Source: Phocoena phocoena (taxonomy: Eukaryota > Chordata > Mammalia > Artiodactyla > Phocoenidae). From it: 64,000 nt of DNA. Position 1 is the first letter of the stretch, and every line of letters starts with the position of its first letter. The position numbers were made by a program, and so were the translations under genes. The DNA lies in contig NC_089238.1 of the NCBI RefSeq assembly GCF_963924675.1, forward strand, positions 28,067,815-28,131,814. Direction: 5' to 3'. Under the pieces are notes generated by a model, which was not told the DNA's origin, ran no database searches, and was given only the letters and a program-made list of their open reading frames with translations. Shown here one piece after another: positions 1-10,244 of this stretch.

Positions 1-1234
1 AAGAAACATAAATGCAAGGCTGGCTTCATAGGTGTGTGACATGGACAGTCGAACAGGGCCCTGTGCTCAGTCACAATCACCCTTCCATCCAGAGACGTGT
101 TCAACTTCAATCCATGCCACTTACTTAACACTCGTTTCCTCTGACTTCGTCATGAACTCCATTTTCCTGCGTGTTTAGTGGCTCTTTAAGTCATCCGCCG
201 TCTCACTGAGATCCTAGGCTCCGCTAAAGTCTCTTTCCACGGTCTCAGCACACTCATGCCTGCAGTCACCAGATTCGAAATATAGAAATTCCCACACCCA
301 CCATGCAATTCCCGAATTATCCCATTGCTCAGACTTCACTTCCAGAATATCTAAGCTCAGCTTCCCATCATCCCCACTGGACCTCCTCTTACATTGACTT
401 TTCTTGATCCACACCTTCCTTGACTATAAACCTTGTCCCTTTTTCTGTTCTAGCTCTAGCTAAGTGGGTAACCCTGGCTCTGACCTATCACGTCCTATGG
501 ATATTAGCGCCGCACATCACAGTAACAAGACAGAATGGCCCTGCCCAAGTTCTCTGTATATTACACTTTCCTCCTCCTCCTATCAGAAGAATGATATCAG
601 ACGGCATGAAGTAGTTCCTAGTCACATTGAGTGACCCTTAGCCCCTGGCAAAGTGCCTGGTGCGCTGTAGGGTCCCCAAACGGATATCAGAGTGTTAATT
701 CTAAAGTGTTCAGTGTCAGAGTATTAATTTAAAGAAGGAAGGCAGTATGAAAAGAGTGTATTACAAAATAAAGTTGGAAATGCTTTCTTTGTATAGACGT
801 AGCCTACGTGACTGTGGTCTATTTATGCTTGGAAAATTAGGATATGTTCTACCCTGGTCTCTTCATGCATATTATGAAATACCATTATTGAGGGAGAGAC
901 CGAGTCCAGAGTGAGCTCCAGTCAACAAAGGAAGAAATTCCAACTCGATCATAAAGCTTTAGTTTAGGATTTGTTGTTGTTATTTCCACAAAATAGAGGC
1001 TCCCAAATTCTAGATGAGCAAACATTTCCTGGAAAACCAGCACTCAACAAAACAAAACAAAACCCTGATTTGTTGTGTTGGTCAATTTCCATGGAGTAAA
1101 TATTCCCACTACAGCCAATTTCAATCTACCCTGGGTTTTACAATTGACTCGCAAAATTTCCAAAGCTTGCGTAAACCAGGACAAATCAGCTCCAGCACCC
1201 CATTTTGCAAACCACTGTGCCTTGTGCTGTGAAA
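1..1234. other. Single-copy DNA without a recognisable gene
   Basis: I recognise no repeat family and no exon here. The longest frames are about 70 codons and overlap on both strands, as chance predicts. There is no splice-flanked frame and no CpG cluster. Short A- and T-rich tracts occur but nothing structured. Confidence 0.5.
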
Positions 1235-1320
1235 GATACAAAGCTCCTCTCCCTGACCTCAGTGAGCCTATAATCTAGTGGAGACACAGACATATTAACT
1301 TCGATCAATTCAAAAGAAAT
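1235..1320 (-). repeat. L2 LINE 3' fragment (probable)
   Basis: The stretch reads like the antisense of the L2 3' region: a 'ccctgacctcagtgagcctataat' type segment followed by 'ctagtggagacacagacat', the reverse complement of the L2 tail. It is short and diverged, so the family call is tentative. Confidence 0.4.
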
Positions 1321-2390
1321 ATGCATCAGCCTTGGTGTTTACTGTTATTTGGAGCCCATCAAGGTAAATACAATGAGCTTCCCATAAAGGTTTAATTCTC
1401 AGAGATTGCTAGGCTGCCAATTTGTAATAATGCAGCTATAATATCATCTACTCTAAATATTCTACCTTACTACATTTTCATGACTCACATTCTAATGGAG
1501 TTCCTGGTTATTTTTTTTTTCAACATGAAGGCATTTGTGCTAGACACAGCTAGTCTTTCAAGACATTTAAAGACCATTAGCAAAAAAAAAAAAATTTCCC
1601 CACTCCAACAGAAATTCTTTTAATGGAAGAAGATAAAATTCCTCTATTTGTTCTCAGATTTTGTATTATTTATGAACAAATCACAAATCACAGGGGTAGG
1701 GAGCAGCAAATAGAGATGAAAGCATGTTACAGAAACACACGCTGATGTATGTACAGCACGTACTGAAAATATTCCCCTATTCCCTAGTCGAATGTGTAAA
1801 ATGATATCTCTGGTAATACAGTTCACTCAGTAGTGAAACTAGTAACCTTTAGAACCTGCAGAGATTTCTGTCTCTGGTAATAGGTGAAGTCTTTAAGGTT
1901 CGGGTTTGTCTTGCAAGAAAATTTTAGGAGAAAACCAAGACTAAAAGTCAGGATGAAGAAAGGCTTCCTTTAATAAGTTTTCTTAAGAGGGAGCCATTCT
2001 CTGATGACACATCCTATAAAGATTCAAAGGTCTAAACAATGAAAACGAGAGAATACCATATTCCGTGTAGCTCATTTTGAATATGGCCACTAAATTTTTT
2101 TCTTTCAAACTGTGCTCAGCTTTCTGGCTGTGGCCACCATATTCTCTCTCTCTCTATCTCTGAGCTACCGCATCTCTTTCCCACTGGGAATGGGTTCTTC
2201 AGAGAGCCTCGAATTCTGGGACCAAAAAAGTCATACGCTTACTGTTATGCAGCTTTCTTTACAGATGATGGTCTGCAAATCTTTTGCTACCCTTGTTCCC
2301 TCACCCTTCTATAACTTCTCTCTCCATCTGAGAAATCTCTCAACACCCTTTAGTATGAGCCTGGGAAAGTAGACAAGTTCATGGGGCTCT
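1321..2390. other. Single-copy AT-rich DNA without a recognisable gene
   Basis: Nothing but short homopolymer runs (T at 1511-1520, A near 1581-1593) and a short CT-rich tract near 2142-2160. Predicted frames stay below 90 codons and show no known domain. Confidence 0.45.
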
Positions 2391-2520
2391 GTTGCCAGAT
2401 ATCTATGCGTGGATTCAAGTTCCATCTGCATCTCCCTTCCATCTGCTGCATTCCACTTGGGTAAATTTCTCAGCCTTCTGAAGGATTTTTCCCATCTCTA
2501 AAATGGGTCCATTGTAATTC
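2391..2520 (+). repeat. MIR SINE relic
   Basis: The order of segments follows MIR: a 'tggattcaagttcc' B-box-like part, then 'ttgggtaaatttctcagcc' and 'cccatctctaaaatgggt'. It is strongly diverged, as expected of an ancient tRNA-derived SINE, and both ends are ragged. Confidence 0.5.
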
Positions 2521-3166
2521 TTAATTAATGTTGTTTTCAGTTATCCAGTTCAAATGCATTCATGAAGGTTGGTACAATCTTCCCAGCCAGAGGGAATCTC
2601 TCCCTTCTAGTTTTCTGATAGACTCCATTAGGTAAGTGTCTCATCGTCCTCATTAAATTGAGCCTACCTGAGGCAACCTCCGTTCATTATATTCATATTC
2701 ATTCATCATGGTCAACCTTGAGTGCCCAACAATGCCTAGCAGAGTGCCTTGCATTCTGGAACCTCCTTAAGGAGTGGTAGCCCGTCCGTCTTTCTCACCG
2801 CTCTGTGCTTCAGCCTAGATCTAACAGAACTACACATGCAAAATGTATTCGTGAGATGAAGAATAAGCAGGTAAGTAATAGCTTAATTAATACAGTTTGT
2901 AAGAAATGATGCATAAATCAATGGGGGCCAATTGCAAGTTCTTAAATGTCCTTGTTCACCATTGTACGCCTGGTGTTTAATATGATCATGTTCAGTAAAT
3001 GATTAGCGAGTGAATTAATCAATGGATCAATCGATTGATCCAGTGACCTAGTGTCTTCTATTGTTCCGTGGAAAGCAAAAAATACTACTGGAAAGTCTGA
3101 GTAATATTTTGCTGTTAGAACCAATGAAACATAGATCACACAAAAACAGATGAGTTTTCCCTAAAT
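2521..3166. other. Single-copy DNA without a recognisable gene
   Basis: No gene or named repeat is visible. A local run around 3001-3045 is rich in 'aatcaatcgattgatc' type palindromic words. No other structure was seen. Confidence 0.4.
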
Positions 3167-3376
3167 CAGTGATTCCCAACTAGGGCGATTTTGCTCTCCT
3201 AGGGGATATTTGACAATGTCTGGAAATATTTCTGGTTATCACACTGGGATATTGCTCCTGGCATCTGTGGGTAGAGTTTAAGGATGCTGCTAAACATCCT
3301 ACAACGCACAGAGCAGTTGCCACAACAGGGAATTATTTTGCTTCAAATGTCAATAATGCAGCGTTTGAGAAACCTG
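3167..3376 (+). mobile_element. MER20 hAT-Charlie DNA transposon relic
   Basis: The element opens with CAGTGATTCCCAACTAGGGC, continues through 'gacaatgtctgg' and 'gatgctgctaaacatcctac', and closes with 'gtttgagaaacctg'. These are the diagnostic parts of MER20, a roughly 220-bp non-autonomous hAT element with no coding capacity. Length fits the family. Flanking 8-bp duplications are no longer readable, consistent with pre-eutherian-radiation age. Confidence 0.8.
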
Positions 3377-3469
3377 CTGTCAATGATCAGCTATGGAGAT
3401 ATTTTTTTTCATAGCAACACACTGAAATGTGAATCAAAATTATCGAGACTTTATCATGCCTGCCTCATT

Positions 3470-3620
3470 CACAGAGTCATAGAAAGTCAGGGTTGAAGGG
3501 ACCACTAGAGATGATCAAGTCCAAACTCTTCATTTTACCATGGGGACCCTGCAAGTCCTGAAAGGGAAGAGAACGCTCCAAGCCGCACAGTTGGTAAGTG
3601 GCCAACCCAAGACAAGAAGC
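3470..3620 (-). repeat. Ancient MIR-class repeat fragment
   Basis: Contains a 'ttgaagggaccactagagatgatcaagtcc' type segment followed by a degraded 'cacagttggtaagtggcc' core. I recognise this as an old mammalian interspersed repeat but do not assign a subfamily. Confidence 0.4.
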
Positions 3621-4474
3621 CAGGATTCCACTGCCCAGGTCATTCTCAAGACCTTTCCCCCACCCTTTCCAATGTGTCAGCAACTGAGCCTCCATTTAAC
3701 TCTCCCCTGCAGGTTCAGCCCCAGCCCAGATGCTGCAGCCCGTTTTACCCCTGGAATAGAGCACTGTGTCCCCAACTCCCATCATTCACATCCTACACTG
3801 ATGACTTCTGCCGTATCCATGAACCACCGGTACTATTATTTATATAATAATTTCGTTTAAATGGACACTGACTTTTTTCTTTAAAAAAAGTCTAATAAGG
3901 AAATCTTTCATCAGCACTAGAAGTAAAAGCTGGTATCATTTGCCATAATTAAAGGGACCCGAAATCGACACAATACAAACAAAAATGTTGTTCAGTGCTA
4001 GGTGGATACTGTTGCATCTGTACGTCTCTGAGCCAGAGACCCTTTGTTATAAAGAGAGATTCGGAAGCGTAGGAGGTGTTAAGGTTAAGGTTATGCTGGC
4101 AGCAAACTGAGACTTTCTCCTTAATGTAATGAGGTATTGGAAAAGAATTGAAAAGGGAATGCATTTCTCAGCATTTGCTTCAATATAATTTATTACTGTG
4201 ACCCTGCACCCCCTTCAGATCATCTTGTTTTCCCTCAGCGACATATTTATTTTTGGAAATATTGGATTCGAAGAATGAGTGACCAAAATCACTTCTGCCC
4301 TCTTTGATATAAGTTTCTTCTTTTGTCTCCCAGACTGAAAGATTGAGGGCGTCCTGAGTTTTTCTGTGCTCACATGCCAAGTGCAATGAGCTAGGAAAAT
4401 GAGAGTGACTTGATGAGGAATCATTCACTGCACAGCCAACTTTCACAGGATACATTTTAGGTGGTAGAAGCGTG
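3621..4474. other. Single-copy DNA without a recognisable gene
   Basis: No named repeat and no convincing exon. The reverse-strand frame at 4180-4578 (132 codons) runs into the LTR that follows and shows no domain. Confidence 0.4.
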
Positions 4475-4985
4475 TATAGGAGAATTCTAAAATAATCCCC
4501 AGTGACCTTCACCTTTGTATAATCCCCTCCCCTTTGACTGTGGGTTGAACCCGTGAATATGATTATATCACAAAACACACCTGTGATTGTTACATTCTAT
4601 TTCCAGAGGGAGATGACCCTGGGTGGGCCTGACCTAGTCATGTGAGTGCTTGAAAATCAGAGTTTTCTTCAGCTGGTTGCAAGAAAGAGCTGGCCTGGAA
4701 GAAAATAAACATCCCTGTTGGGAACTGCCTATGGGGACCACATGGCCAAGGAACTGGTGGGAGAAGACTGGAAGCTGAGAGCAGTTCCCAGCTGCCAACT
4801 AACAGGAAAACGGGGCCTCAGTCCTATATCTGAGAAGAAATGAATTTAGCCAATAACCAGTGTGCTTACAAGAGGACCCCAAGGTCGGACTTCTGACCTA
4901 CAGAAACTGTGAGATAGTCACTTTGTGTTGTTTTAAGCTGCTGAGTTTGTGGGACTTTGTTGCCTCGAAAGAGAAAACTAGTATG
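4475..4985 (+). mobile_element. MLT1-type (MaLR) solo LTR
   Basis: The 5' part carries 'ataatccccagtgaccttcacc' type sequence, the middle 'gatgaccctgggtgggcctgac', and the 3' part 'cttctgacctacagaaactg' and 'gttttaagctgctgagtttg'. This is the usual order in MLT1 LTRs, the non-autonomous mammalian apparent LTR retrotransposons. There is no internal coding region, so it is a solo LTR. A second copy with the same order lies at 61483-62565. Confidence 0.75.
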
Positions 4986-5089
4986 AAGTGATACAGAGAT
5001 GAATATGGTTGACTCCCTGGCACCAGGGAACTTATATTCTAGTTCTGGATATAAGATACGCATAGAGGCAACTTAAATATTAATCAGGG

Positions 5090-5235
5090 TATATAAGTTT
5101 ATGTCTGAGGAAGACACAAGCAAAGTGAAGAAAGACATGTGGCAGAGGAAAGCCAGAGAAGGCTTCATGGAGGAGGTGACATTTGCACAGGGCTTAAAAT
5201 TCAAAGAGAATTTCGGCAAGCAGAGAGGTGGGCCC
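5090..5235 (-). repeat. L2 LINE 3' fragment
   Basis: Reads 'gaaggcttcatggaggagg' then 'tgacatttgcacagggctt', which is the antisense of the L2 3' region. It sits directly before a MIR. Confidence 0.6.
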
Positions 5236-5275
5236 AGTGCATGTATCTACGGGATTGACCAGATTCCGCCTTGGC

Positions 5276-5445
5276 CTTGTGCACAGAGCCATGGAGTGTA
5301 CAGGCCCTGGGTTCAGAATTGTCTAGTTTCAGTCCTGGTTCTACCACTTACTAGCTGCATGACCTTGCACAACAAAATGAAGCTCTCAGATTCTCAAAGT
5401 CCCCATCTGGGAAACGGAGGTAGTAATAACAGTGTCTACTTATGG
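5276..5445 (+). repeat. MIR SINE relic
   Basis: Shows the MIR core 'cctggttctaccacttacta' followed by 'gctgcatgaccttgcac' and 'ccccatctgggaaacgg'. The order and spacing fit full-length MIR, with many substitutions. Confidence 0.7.
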
Positions 5446-5449
5446 TAGG

Positions 5450-6099
5450 CAGAGTCACAAAGCCAGAACATGGTAGAACCTTCTTCCCTCGCTGTGCTGA
5501 CTCCACACCTGTATCCACCTACGGGGATTCGAAGCTTCTGATACTGAACAACTTCCTTGAGTCTGCCTCCATCATTTGTAGGGCCCAGGGCAGGACTAAA
5601 ACTAGAAGCCCACGTACCATATGTCTGGATATTTACAAGCTATAAATCAAGCTAAAAGCTGTTAAATAAAATAAGTGCCATCCTCCCACTCTGCCAACTA
5701 CACCTTCATAATGACAACATTTTTTAAAAATGTTTTTTAAAAGATTGGCTTCGGCTGCCTTGCCTCAACTTGGGACACTGCTGAAGGGCCTCCCCAGCCC
5801 CAGTGGAGCCGAGGCCTCAGTTGTAACCACAGAAAGGACCAGCTTCTCCCTTTGCCTGTCTCTTTCTACTCCCCTACAGGAACATCTCCTGAGAACATGA
5901 CCCAGGAACCTTCTGCGTGCAAGTCTGTTCCCAGGGGACCCCATCCAAGGCAACCACCCTCTTACCTCTCATCAGGTGTGGAATCTTTCACCTGTGGAAT
6001 GTCTCCAGCAAGGGGCCCTTCTAATCTGCACCGTTGGCTCCTGGACCCATCTGCCTAGCACATGCTGGTCCATACCTGATGGCTTCAAAGCCAAGAGCC
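5450..6099. other. Single-copy DNA without a recognisable gene
   Basis: Pyrimidine-rich and somewhat GC-richer than its surroundings. Overlapping frames on both strands reach about 70 codons. No domain, no polyadenylation-plus-exon arrangement and no named repeat was recognised. Confidence 0.4.
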
Positions 6100-6654
6100 A
6101 CAGTTATGGAGGGAAATGTTGTTGCCGTTACCTCTTCATTAAAGCAAAGCAGTGCATCCTCCTTTGGCAGTTTGCCACGTGAATGCTCCCCTGGGGAGGA
6201 CCAGCTCTGTGTGCCGATCGCATTCGGTATTTTAAAAAAAACAGCAATATTTCCTTATGGGCAGAGAGAGTCCATGTGTCACTTGTTGGCTGGGTTTGTT
6301 TGGGATTTTATTATCATCTGTATCACTGTAGCGTATTATTCCTCAGCAGATTGGACAAGTTTCAAGGTTAATAAAAACGTTCTGGCAAATTGTTATTTTG
6401 AAAGTGATTGAAGGAAATGTCTCGCTCGAAGCATATGTTTGACCTTTTGCGGGAGGATAAGGAAGAAAGTGCTCATGGAAGCCTCATGCCGTTTGAGTTC
6501 CTTGGACAGCTCTAAATTGTTTGGCGAGCGTTAGGTTGCTCTAAGCGCCTCAGAGACAGCACTTCCTTCCCGAATCCCTTTCCCTCCGCTTGGACGTGTC
6601 ACGTTAGGTAACAATGATAATAATCAGAAAGTAATAAGAAGTTCCATGTTTTTG
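6100..6654. promoter_or_regulatory. Candidate conserved non-coding element, CpG-retaining
   Basis: A repeat-free block in AT-rich DNA that keeps an unusual number of scattered CpGs (for example near 6217, 6225, 6331, 6422-6427 and 6522-6528). Methylated neutral mammalian DNA usually loses these. A 125-codon frame (6034-6411) overlaps it but shows no domain and has competing frames. The regulatory reading is inferred from composition only, without any alignment. Confidence 0.3.
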
Positions 6655-6790
6655 AGTCCAGCCCAGCGCTCCATTGTGTAGAAGAGGGAACTGAGATTTA
6701 GAGAAATGAAATCACTCGTCCAGGGTCACAGGTGGTGGAACCTGGGTGAAAACCCAGGTCTCTCCATCCCAAATTTCCCAATAGTGTCTG
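6655..6790 (-). repeat. MIR SINE relic, antisense
   Basis: Contains 'gaactgagatttagagaaatg', 'gtccagggtcacaggtggtgg' and 'gaaaacccaggtctc', the reverse complement of the MIR core in the right order. Confidence 0.7.
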
Positions 6791-6904
6791 TCTTTTGCCG
6801 CAGCTGGGACACTACAGGCGCTGGCAGCCCCCGGCCTGCCCACGGCTGTCCCCTGGCTGCCTTCCATCTGCCAGTACCTGTGTCTCTGTGCCTGAAGCCT
6901 GGCT

Positions 6905-7372
6905 TTCCCCAGCTTTACCGAGGTATAATTGACAAATAAAAATTGTATATACTTATGGTGTGCAACGTGATGATTTGAAATACATATACATTGTGAAATG
7001 ATCATCAAAATCAAGCTAATTAACACATCCATCACCTCACATAGTTACATCTGTGAGTGTGTGTGTATGGTGAGAACACTTAGGATATCCATACCCATTC
7101 AAGTCTATACAATACAGTATTCTTAGCTATAATCAATCACCATGCTGTACATTACAGCCTCAGAACTTATTCATCTTATAACTGAAAGTTTGTATGCTTC
7201 GACCAACATCTCCCCGTTTTTCTCTCCCCCCAGAACCTGGTAACCACCACTCTACTCTCTGCTTTGATGAGTTCAACTTTTTTACATTCTACATATAAGT
7301 GAGATCATGCAGTATTTGTCTTTCTGAGTCTGGAATATTTCACTTAGCAACTTGTCCTCCAGCTTCATCCAG
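6905..7372 (-). mobile_element. L1 LINE 3' UTR fragment, antisense
   Basis: Begins with the reverse complement of an L1M-type 3' end ('gaggtataattgacaaat'), then 'gtgatgatttgaaatac' and 'aagctaattaacacatcc', and ends in the 'gagatcatgcagtatttgtc' segment. The 5' part of L1 is missing, as in typical truncated insertions. No open frame survives. Confidence 0.85.
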
Positions 7373-7711
7373 ATGTGTAGAAGGCTGCACTGCCTTGCAG
7401 AGAAGTGCTAGGGAATTGCAACCCCAGAAGAAGCCCTCAACACTCGATTCTTGAGTGTTGGCGTATAAATGTCCCAGCCCCTTGGTGGGAAAATTCTAAG
7501 GCCATGTGTTCCCCCTGGGGCTAAACTCCAGCCACCCACTGTGGTAGCTGATCTTATAATGCACATTTTATTGGCTGCCTTCCCTTCCCTGTGTCACTTC
7601 TCTACTGTCCCACGGGTGTCCTCAACACCTCCCAAATGAATACTTGCACTTAAATCTTTGGTTCTTTTGGAGTAACTTTGGAGTAATCCAAACTGAGACA
7701 GGAATTCCCTA
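7373..7711 (+). repeat. Probable ancient LTR fragment
   Basis: The segment 'acctcccaaatgaatacttg' followed by 'taatccaaactgagacagga' resembles the 3' end of an old mammalian LTR. I do not assign a subfamily. It is interrupted at its 3' end by the CHR SINE at 7726. Confidence 0.35.
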
Positions 7712-7725
7712 AAAATACCTCTGGG

Positions 7726-7940
7726 GGGCTTCCCTGGTGGCGCAGTGGTTGAGAGTCTGCCTGCCGATGCAGGGGACACGGGTTCGTACCCCGGTCTGGG
7801 AAGATCCCACATGCCGCGGAGCGGCTGGGCCCGTGAGCCATGGCCGCTGAGCCTGCGCGTCCGGAGCCTGTGCTCCGCAGCGGGAGAGGCCACAACAGTG
7901 AGAGAGGCCCACGTACCGCAAAAAAAAAAAAAAAAAAAAA
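7726..7940 (+). mobile_element. CHR SINE (cetartiodactyl tRNA-derived), with TSD
   Basis: A nearly consensus CHR SINE: head 'gggcttccctggtggcgcag', Pol III A-box at 7738-7748 (TGGCGCAGTGG), B-box at 7781-7790 (GGTTCGTACC), and a poly(A) tail of about 20 bases. A perfect 14-bp target-site duplication (AAAATACCTCTGGG) lies at 7712-7725 and 7941-7954. It was mobilised in trans by L1. Reading frames across it on both strands are artefacts. Confidence 0.95.
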
Positions 7941-7954
7941 AAAATACCTCTGGG

Positions 7955-8254
7955 ATTGGGACATCTGCGACCAGTGGGGACTGAGAAAGGACAGATGTTG
8001 GGCTGCCCTGCTGTTGTCCTGGTGATAACACTGACCTCTGAAAATTCTACCACCAGTCACTTTGGTCCTAACACTATTGTCCACTCAACCACCTTCATAT
8101 TGGCTGGAAAATGCTATTCCAGGTAAAATCATGCCCAAGGAAATATGTAACCAGTAGCTATGCATTTAAAACTTCCCAAGATGCTAAAGGACACACACAA
8201 TCAGACAGCTCTAAACAATGCCTCTAGGTGTGATTTCTCCCCCACCCTACAAGG
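7955..8254. other. Single-copy DNA
   Basis: Short spacer between the SINE and the next MIR. No gene or repeat recognised. Confidence 0.4.
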
Positions 8255-8503
8255 CAGTGTGCAGTGGTGGTCTGTGGTGGTCAAGTCGACGGACTCTGCG
8301 CTCAGGCTCTCTAGGTTTGAATCCCAGCCCCACTACTTAGAAGATGAAGGCAAACATCTTAATCTCTCTGTGACTTTATATCCTCAGTAGTAACGTCATG
8401 ATGTTAGTACCATCTACCTCACGAAGTTGTTGTGAATACAATTTAGTTTGTATAAAGAGTTTAGATAGTGCCTGGAACATAGTAGGTGCTGGATAAGTAT
8501 TAC
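8255..8503 (+). repeat. MIR SINE, near full length
   Basis: Carries 'gactctgcgctcaggctctc', 'ggtttgaatcccagcccc', 'ctctctgtgactttatatcc', 'ctacctcacgaagttgttg' and the 3' end 'tgcctggaacatagtaggtg' in order. This is one of the best preserved MIRs in the window. Confidence 0.85.
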
Positions 8504-8580
8504 TTTTTCTTCTCCTTCTCCTTCTTCTTCTTCTTCTTCTGCTGCTGCTGCTTCTTATTATTATCATTATAATTATTAAC
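8504..8580. repeat. (TTC)n / (TGC)n / (TTA)n microsatellite
   Basis: A compound triplet tract, TTCTCC and TTC units followed by four TGC-type units, then TTA and TCA units. It lies at the MIR 3' end, where tandem tracts often seed. The 'arginine-rich' reverse-strand frame through it is a repeat artefact. Confidence 0.85.
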
Positions 8581-8696
8581 ACATTGGGAAAGAGATAAGG
8601 ATGAGCACTTAATAAATGCAAGGCATCATTTACCAAAGTTTGCCTAACTCTCCTCTTACAGGACTCATGTTTCCATTTACAGAACCACAGTGGAAA

Positions 8697-9201
8697 TCAG
8701 TTTATTTATTTCTTTATTTTTAGTTGAAGTAATATTGACATACAGCATTTTATTAGTTTCAGGTGTACAACATGATTCGACATTTGTATTCACTGTGAAA
8801 TGGTCACCACAATACGTCTAGTTACCTTCTGTCCCCATACAAAGTTACAGAAAAAATTTGTCTTCTTGTGTTGAGTACTTCTAAGGTTTACTTTCTTAGC
8901 AACTTTCAAATTTGCCATAAAATACTATTGACTATAGTCACCATGCTGTACATTATATCCACGTGACTCGTGTATTTTATAGCTAGAAGTTTGTGCCTCT
9001 TGATCCCTTTCACCCATTTTGCCCATTTCACCCATTTTGCCCATTCCCCCAACACTCCTCCCCTCACTTTATTCACTTTATTTATTCACTTAGCATAATC
9101 CATTCATTTTGTCACAAATGGCAAGATTTCATTCTTTTTTATGGCTGAGTAACATTCCATTGTATATCTATATATTACATATATGTATATATTATATGTA
9201 G

Positions 9202-9234
<33 letters not shown>

Positions 9235-9625
9235 TACATCTTCTTTATCTATTCATCCATCAATAGACACTTAGGTTGTTTCCATATCTTGGCTATTGTA
9301 AATAACGCTGCAGTGAATATAGGGGTGCATACATCTTTTCGGATTAGCGTTTTTGTTTCCCTGGATGAGCAATTCCAGAAGTGGACTTGCTAGATCGTAT
9401 GGTACTGTTATTTCTAATTTTTTGAAGAAACTCCATACTGATTTCCACAGTGGCTAGATCAGTGTACATTCCCACCAACAGTACCTGAGGATTCCCTTTT
9501 CTCCACACTCTCTCCAACATTTGTTAACTCCTTGTCCTTTTGATAATAGCCATTCTGACAGGTATGAGGTGATATCTCATTGTGGTTTTGATTTTCATTT
9601 CTCTGGTTATTCGTGGTGTTGCAAA
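8697..9625 (-). mobile_element. L1 LINE 3' part (ORF2 end plus 3' UTR), antisense
   Basis: Starts with the antisense L1 3' UTR ('gttgaagtaatattgacata', 'gtacaacatgattcgacatt'). It continues into the ORF2 3' region ('tatggctgagtaacattcc', 'taataacgctgcagtgaa'-like, 'cagtggctagatcagtgtac', 'aggtatgaggtgatatctca'). A (TA)n tract at about 9166-9230 interrupts it at the position where L1 copies often carry TA expansion. Frames are broken throughout, so no functional protein is encoded. Confidence 0.9.
9166..9232. repeat. (TA)n microsatellite inside L1
   Basis: Alternating TA with occasional C or G interruptions, longest perfect run about 24 bases near 9200-9228. Likely polymorphic in length. Confidence 0.85.
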
Positions 9626-10244
9626 TCAGCAGTCTAGAGTCACCAGGATGCATGAGTTTGCTGATGGCTCTGGGTCACTCCCTGCTGAAACTTTGTGCAT
9701 ACCTGTCCAAGCGGCACATTTCAGTAGTAGTCCAGATGTACTGGAAATGTCACATTTCTAAAATAATACGTCCCTTTTTCATACGAAGACCCTGTACTGC
9801 CTCACAAGCCAGCCCCACCATGACTGGGCTCTCCTTCACCGATCCAACCTCGATTTCACCTGCTTTCCGCTTGTGGGATGTTCGTTGCCCCAGTGTCCCG
9901 CTAACGTTACACTCTGTCCAGCCCTACTTTTGTGTAGTTGCTTCTGCTATTTCCCTTTTGAAGGCTTGCCTTTCCCTGCCTTTCTTGAAAACTCCATTCA
10001 AGGGATCCTTTAGAGTTTTCCTTTCTGCCAAAGCCCATCTATTCTACTTGACCCACCTCCTCCATGGATACTTAGCCTTTCATTACCCTCTTCTTTCCTG
10101 GCTCATCATCCATACACACTGGGCAATTCATTATAGTTTGTCTTGTGAAAAGGAAAACGTTCTGGGTTTACAGTCCAAAAAACCCTAGGCACGTATCTCC
10201 TTTAGCCAAGATACATAACCTTTCCGAGTCTTGGTTTCTGTATC
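9626..10244 (+). repeat. Possible L2-derived sequence with a 180-codon frame
   Basis: A frame on the + strand runs to 10188. Its first codon at 9613 is GTG inside the L1, and the first ATG is at 9650. The reading continues 'catgactgggctctccttca', 'cgcttgtgggatgttcg' and 'ttgcctttccctgcctttc', a pattern seen in L2 3' regions, where pyrimidine-rich sequence gives long chance frames. No domain or membrane topology is convincing. I read it as non-coding. Confidence 0.35.

Noticed and set aside
7738..7790. tRNA gene suggested by A-box and B-box
   Set aside because: The boxes belong to the tRNA-derived head of a CHR SINE; no cloverleaf or acceptor stem follows.
7594..8084. Several overlapping frames giving peptides such as GSGRAGSAAMAHGPSRSAAC
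   Set aside because: The same peptide appears at every CHR SINE (15.6, 19.4, 28.6, 37.0, 47.3, 50.9 and 56.7 kb). It is SINE sequence translated, with the A tail giving poly-Phe or poly-Lys.
9613..10188. 191-codon + frame
   Set aside because: It starts with GTG inside an antisense L1, has an ordinary chance composition for pyrimidine-rich DNA, and shows no domain.
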